In this document: positions 60,566 through 64,000 of the stretch, one piece after another
How the letters are laid out: the number at the start of each line of letters is the position of its first letter
Numbering within the stretch: the first letter of the stretch is position 1
Assembly: GCA_041391665.1 (NCBI GenBank)
Contig: JAWKNO010000001.1
Location: 186,001-250,000 of the forward strand
Source of the DNA: Bacteroidia bacterium
Lineage (GTDB): Bacteria; Bacteroidota; Bacteroidia; J057
Direction of reading: 5' to 3'
Length of the DNA stretch: 64,000 nucleotides
Translations under genes and position numbers: made by a program
The notes under the pieces: generated by a model
Told to the model about the DNA's origin: nothing
The model's database searches: none
The model's input: the letters and a program-made list of their open reading frames with translations, nothing else

Positions 60566-61711
60566 TTATTCACGTACGACCATTTTTTCCCAGCGGGTAA
60601 TACCATTTCCCGATATTCTAATCATATAAATACCTTGTGGTAAGTCAGAAACATTCAGTGAAACGGGTGTATTGGCTCCTGCCTGAGCGACCTGGTGAAT
60701 GGCCGGCTTTGCGAGTTTGCCTTGGGTAGAGAGAATAGAAATGGTAAATGTTTGAGTTTCATGTGTCAACAGTGTAAGCGTAGCCTCATGGCGGGTGGGG
60801 TTAGGGAACAGTTGGGTAAGTATCGGTGCTTCAACACTTGCTATGGTCACCTCAGTCAAAAAACTATAATGAACAGAGCCGTCGAGATCTGTCTGACCAA
60901 GGCGAAAGGTATGAGTGCCAGGGGTTAGGGCTTGAGTATCAAAAGAATAATTAGTGGAAGAGGAACTACTTCCTACACCTTTTATAAAACCGATAGAATA
61001 GAAAACGCCTTTTTCGTTTGCTTTCTGAATGTCGAACCCAAAATTGTTATTTTCTGAAGCGGTTGTCCATGAAAGTCTGGCTGCCTGATTCTGAATAGGT
61101 TTTGCTGTAAAATCGATAAGCTCGACAGGAAGTATATTCCCTGAATTGATGTGGAAAATCGATGTGGATGGCGGGAAAGAAGAAGGATCCCCAAATTTCT
61201 TTACTTCAAAAGCCGATATTTTAGGATCACCCACAACTTTTATGAAGGTCACGTCAATGTCGCCATCGACTCCAACCACAACATCGTATCTGTACACGAG
61301 CGCAGCAGCGGGACCTACCAGGGCATGTATATTGAGACTATCGAGAATTCTCACGCCTTCCACTTCAACATGAAAAATCCTGCTTTGATTTCCTCCGCTG
61401 GGATTGGTATTACCCGCACCGTGATAAATCTCTGCAAAGTGAAGGTAAAGGGTATAAGTTTGCCCGGCTACTATGTCCGGGTCAGCAATGGAATACGTAA
61501 AGGATGCCGTTGGCGAAAAACACTCAGACAAGTAGATACTATCGTAAGTTGTATTACTGATAAAGGGGTTTGCAGACTTAATGTAGGAATTGGATCCCGA
61601 CGGACAGCCATAAGTGCCCGCGTCAAATTCAATCGGCAATGATGCCATTACAGGTTGGAAATATGTGAAGATCAGTATAGCCAGGAGGGTAGAGGAAAAA
61701 GTTCTGATCAT
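60566..61711 (-). CDS. Secreted malectin-domain protein with T9SS sorting domain
   Basis: A 381-residue exported protein. A signal peptide (MIRTFSSTLLAILIFTYF, ending VMAS) is followed by a malectin-like carbohydrate-binding domain (about 25-180; typical strands YTLYLHFAEIYHG and FHVEVEGVRILDSLNI), a fibronectin-like domain (about 195-290, PVELIDFTAKP) and the T9SS domain (LFPNPTRHE and GIYMIRISG). It should bind carbohydrate outside the cell or on its surface. No catalytic domain is seen. Confidence 0.8.
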   Translation of the reverse strand: MIRTFSSTLLAILIFTYFQPVMASLPIEFDAGTYGCPSGSNSYIKSANPFISNTTYDSIYLSECFSPTASFTYSIADPDIVAGQTYTLYLHFAEIYHGAGNTNPSGGNQSRIFHVEVEGVRILDSLNIHALVGPAAALVYRYDVVVGVDGDIDVTFIKVVGDPKISAFEVKKFGDPSSFPPSTSIFHINSGNILPVELIDFTAKPIQNQAARLSWTTASENNNFGFDIQKANEKGVFYSIGFIKGVGSSSSSTNYSFDTQALTPGTHTFRLGQTDLDGSVHYSFLTEVTIASVEAPILTQLFPNPTRHEATLTLLTHETQTFTISILSTQGKLAKPAIHQVAQAGANTPVSLNVSDLPQGIYMIRISGNGITRWEKMVVRE

Positions 61712-62068
61712 ATTTGCAAGGTTTGATTTAGTGTGAAATACGCAAGAAAATTGGAGATTTGCGACATCTTTGTAATTATTCTTTCATGTCGATTTCTGTA
61801 GTTTACCTTTGTTTTATACGAATAATAGTATTTAAAATGTTATGCAATATACGAAAAATAAAATATCCACCAAATTATAACATGTAAATCTTCATGTAAA
61901 CTTTTTGCCTTTTTGCAACAAAAATTCAAATCGGCCTTTTCTATTAAAATAAATCGCTATTTGGCAGTAGGTTTACGGTTGGCAAAAATTGTTTTTCCGC
62001 TAAAGATTGGGATGGATGGGGGACAAGTATTATTTTTCCGTTGTAGATTATCTGTTATAGTACCAGTT
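61712..62068. other. Intergenic region, divergent malectin and MiaE-like genes
   Basis: About 357 bp, AT-rich. TACCTTTG at 61804-61811 matches the + strand -7 box but is about 260 bp from the MiaE-like start. A direct repeat CATGTAAA occurs at 61881-61888 and 61893-61900. An open upstream part of the MiaE frame (from a TTG at 61913) looks noncoding. Confidence 0.35.
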
Positions 62069-62656
62069 ATGTTGCGATTAAAAATGAAAACAGATCCTCT
62101 GTGGGTCAAACACATTGTGGAGAGGAATATACAGGAAATCCTGACGGATCATGCTTATTGTGAACAGAAGGCTGCTTCTACGGCAATTTCCCTTATTATT
62201 CAGTATCCTGAATTTCCTGACCTGGTAGAAAAAATGGCGGATCTGGCTCAGGAGGAAATGGGGCATTTTCGCATGGTACACAAAAAAATTGTGGAAAGAG
62301 GCTATGACCTCGGAAAAGAGAGGAAGGATTCTTATGTAAATGAGCTGGTAAAATTTATTCGCCAGAAGGGTAAAGGAAAGGAAGAAAGCCTGGCCGACAA
62401 GTTATTGTTTGCCGCAATGATTGAAGCCCGCAGTTGTGAACGCTTTAAAGTCCTGTCCGAAAATATTGATGATCAGGATCTGTCTGACTTTTACAACAAG
62501 CTTATGATCTCTGAAGCGAGGCATTACACCATGTTTATTAAGCTTGCCCGTGATCTTTGCCCCAATATTGATGTGGACAAGCGTTGGCAGGAGTTTCTGG
62601 ACTATGAGTCCGATGTGATTTCCCGTTACGGCAAAAGTGAACAGATTCACGGCTGA
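62069..62656 (+). CDS. tRNA-(ms2io6A37)-hydroxylase-like protein (MiaE family)
   Basis: A 195-residue ferritin-fold di-iron protein. Metal ligands are seen in DHAYCEQKAAS, AQEEMGHFRMVH (ExxH), IEARSCERF and SEARHYTMF. The family hydroxylates ms2i6A37 of tRNA; the Bacteroidota homologues begin MLRLKMKTDPLWV, so the ATG at 62069 is the start even though the frame is open from 61913. MiaA/MiaB are not in the window. The start of a secreted protein gene follows 33 bp later. Confidence 0.88.
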   Translation: MLRLKMKTDPLWVKHIVERNIQEILTDHAYCEQKAASTAISLIIQYPEFPDLVEKMADLAQEEMGHFRMVHKKIVERGYDLGKERKDSYVNELVKFIRQKGKGKEESLADKLLFAAMIEARSCERFKVLSENIDDQDLSDFYNKLMISEARHYTMFIKLARDLCPNIDVDKRWQEFLDYESDVISRYGKSEQIHG

Positions 62657-62689
62657 TCCTTGATAAAATAAACGACCAAACCCTAACCA

Positions 62690-64000
62690 ATGACTACCTT
62701 TCGTTTACCCATAACCGGGCTAATGCTGATATTTTCGGTGTTATCCGCTTTCTCTCAATCTTCTTCTGATACAGTTTTTGTTCAAACATTTACTTTTGAC
62801 GATCCGAGTCCTATCGGATTTTCTGCGCCTTACCGGGGCTCTTTCCAGTTTCCTGCTCCCCAGGAGTATCAAAAAATCCTGATGTATTATACGCTCAAAT
62901 GTGATCCAAAAACCAGTCAGGACAATTATCACTGTGGGGAATGGGATTATCTCACTTATACTTTTGTAGTAGATTCGAGTGGCGTAATGGATTCTACCGC
63001 AAAATCTAATGCCAATTTCCGGCTTTTTTCCGGTGGTACGCCAGATTCACTCAGCTATACTACTCAGCCTTCGTATTCCTGGTACCAGGATTTACAGCAG
63101 TCGGTTGTTTACACAGATACTATTTCCTTCAGCAACTCAATAGTTGGTGCTGGTAACACACCCGCTGCATTTCCTTTTTCAACCCATGATGTCGTTGGAC
63201 GGGCACAGTTTCTCTGGACGGCCGCCGAACTTTCCGGTGCGGGGCTTTCTGCCGGGAATATTACGGGAATAAAACTCAATATCTCTTCCATTGGAAGTGA
63301 AGCCCGCAATCTCACCATCCGGCTAAAACATTCTCTCCTCGATTCTCTTTCAGCTGATAACTACGAAGAAACTGGTTTTACAGAGGTTTACCACCTCAAT
63401 ACCTCTCCGGGAAGTAATGGCTGGATGGATCTCAATTTTGCTCAACCTTTCAACTGGGATGGTACATCAAATATCGCAGTGGATTTTGCTTATGAAAATC
63501 TGCAGGCAGGTACTTCTGCTTCTGTATTGTCTGAAAATGTGGGTTTTCCCGCAGGGGTAGTGGCTTCCGGAAATGATTATTTTCTCGACTTTGATGGCGC
63601 ATCTGATGTTGTAAACATGGGAACCGGACCTCAGATAACAGGAGGCGCCCCCCGTACCATCGAAGCATGGGCCTATACAGAAAGTTTCAACGGCGGGGGT
63701 CTTTTCCAGGCTGGTCCTACAGGAACTACGGGCGCAGATTTTTCTTTTCGTACCATGGGTACGACAAATCTTTGGCGTTTTCAGATGTGGGGCACACCTG
63801 ATTTTGATGTAACCCTTCCCGGAAGTCTCAACAACTGGCATCACTACTGCGTAACTTTTGACGGTTCTGTCGCCAAGGTGTACTATGACGGGCAGTTTAT
63901 TCAGCAAAAAACAGTTTCTATCAATACCGGTATCAGCGCATTTCGCATTGGCGAATGGTCTGGAACACGATTTAATGGAAAAATAGACGAGGTGAGGGTC
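62690..64000 (+). CDS. Secreted PNGase-F-N / LamG-domain protein, partial
   Basis: The + strand is open from the ATG at 62690 to the window end (437 codons, no stop). A signal peptide (ending SAFSQ) is followed by a domain with the PNGase F N-terminal signature DNYHCGEWDYLTYTFVVDSS (about 80-100), a beta region, and a LamG/concanavalin-like domain from about residue 298 (FLDFDGASDVVNMGTG, RTIEAWAY, NNWHHYCVTFDG). Such multidomain secreted proteins in this phylum are usually very long and end in a T9SS domain, which would lie outside the window. Peptide-N-glycosidase activity is not certain. Confidence 0.82.
   Translation, partial: MTTFRLPITGLMLIFSVLSAFSQSSSDTVFVQTFTFDDPSPIGFSAPYRGSFQFPAPQEYQKILMYYTLKCDPKTSQDNYHCGEWDYLTYTFVVDSSGVMDSTAKSNANFRLFSGGTPDSLSYTTQPSYSWYQDLQQSVVYTDTISFSNSIVGAGNTPAAFPFSTHDVVGRAQFLWTAAELSGAGLSAGNITGIKLNISSIGSEARNLTIRLKHSLLDSLSADNYEETGFTEVYHLNTSPGSNGWMDLNFAQPFNWDGTSNIAVDFAYENLQAGTSASVLSENVGFPAGVVASGNDYFLDFDGASDVVNMGTGPQITGGAPRTIEAWAYTESFNGGGLFQAGPTGTTGADFSFRTMGTTNLWRFQMWGTPDFDVTLPGSLNNWHHYCVTFDGSVAKVYYDGQFIQQKTVSINTGISAFRIGEWSGTRFNGKIDEVRV

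Overview
The window is a gene-dense chromosomal segment of a member of the phylum Bacteroidota. The evidence is several large secreted proteins with C-terminal type IX secretion (T9SS) sorting domains, DUF4175 and DUF4249 family proteins, a TonB-dependent receptor with a carboxypeptidase-regulatory-like N-terminus, TAnnTTTG-type -7 promoter boxes, and the ileS / DksA-like / lspA gene order. A futalosine-pathway gene (mqnD) and many secreted polysaccharide-active enzymes point to the Saprospiria or Cytophagia rather than Flavobacteriia; that placement is an inference. I saw no rRNA, tRNA, CRISPR array, transposase or prophage.

Layout. 0-7 kb: a truncated lipoprotein gene, then ileS, a DksA/TraR-like gene, two tandem lspA genes and a nuoF standing apart from the rest of complex I, closed by a bidirectional terminator. 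7-14 kb: the opposing yceD-rpmF pair, a PagL-like outer membrane enzyme, an NlpC/P60 hydrolase overlapping an HNH nuclease, a PBP4-type peptidase, and a solitary beta-class DNA methyltransferase. 13.8-20.4 kb: a carbohydrate section (acetylxylan-esterase-like protein, Tat-exported Gfo/Idh oxidoreductase, 964-residue T9SS glycosidase) whose intergenic DNA is rich in structured repeats. 20.4-31.5 kb: NhaC antiporter, a serine hydrolase fused to a GH3 C-terminal remnant, a MarR regulator divergent from a TonB receptor, and two acyl-CoA metabolism genes.

31.5-42 kb looks like the chromosomal origin region. A 693-bp gene-free stretch holds four perfect TTATNCACA DnaA boxes plus at least five near-matches and an AT-rich block. 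About 6.4-8 kb to its right are two perfect 16-bp parS palindromes flanking a membrane glycosyltransferase gene, next to mnmG (gidA), a gene often found near origins. Between them lie thiL, xth, a large coiled-coil DUF4175 protein, an anti-sigma-type ATPase and ybeY.

42-64 kb: a SAM methyltransferase; a leftward operon of MBL-fold protein, mqnD, CHAD protein and an AlkX-like DNA glycosylase; a rightward cluster of yicC, DinB, TerB-like and a NADAR-GNAT fusion; a MATE transporter; a DASH cryptochrome; a DUF4249 lipoprotein; a lysine-ketoglutarate-reductase-like gene; a GH10 xylanase broken by an in-frame stop; a malectin/T9SS protein; a MiaE-like hydroxylase; and the start of a PNGase-F-N/LamG secreted protein that runs off the window.

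The most notable observations are the oriC/parS pair, the GXHH-type isoleucyl-tRNA synthetase active site (a signature linked to mupirocin hyper-resistance), a two-copy intergenic element whose two stems covary, the NADAR-GNAT fusion, and the nonsense-interrupted xylanase.
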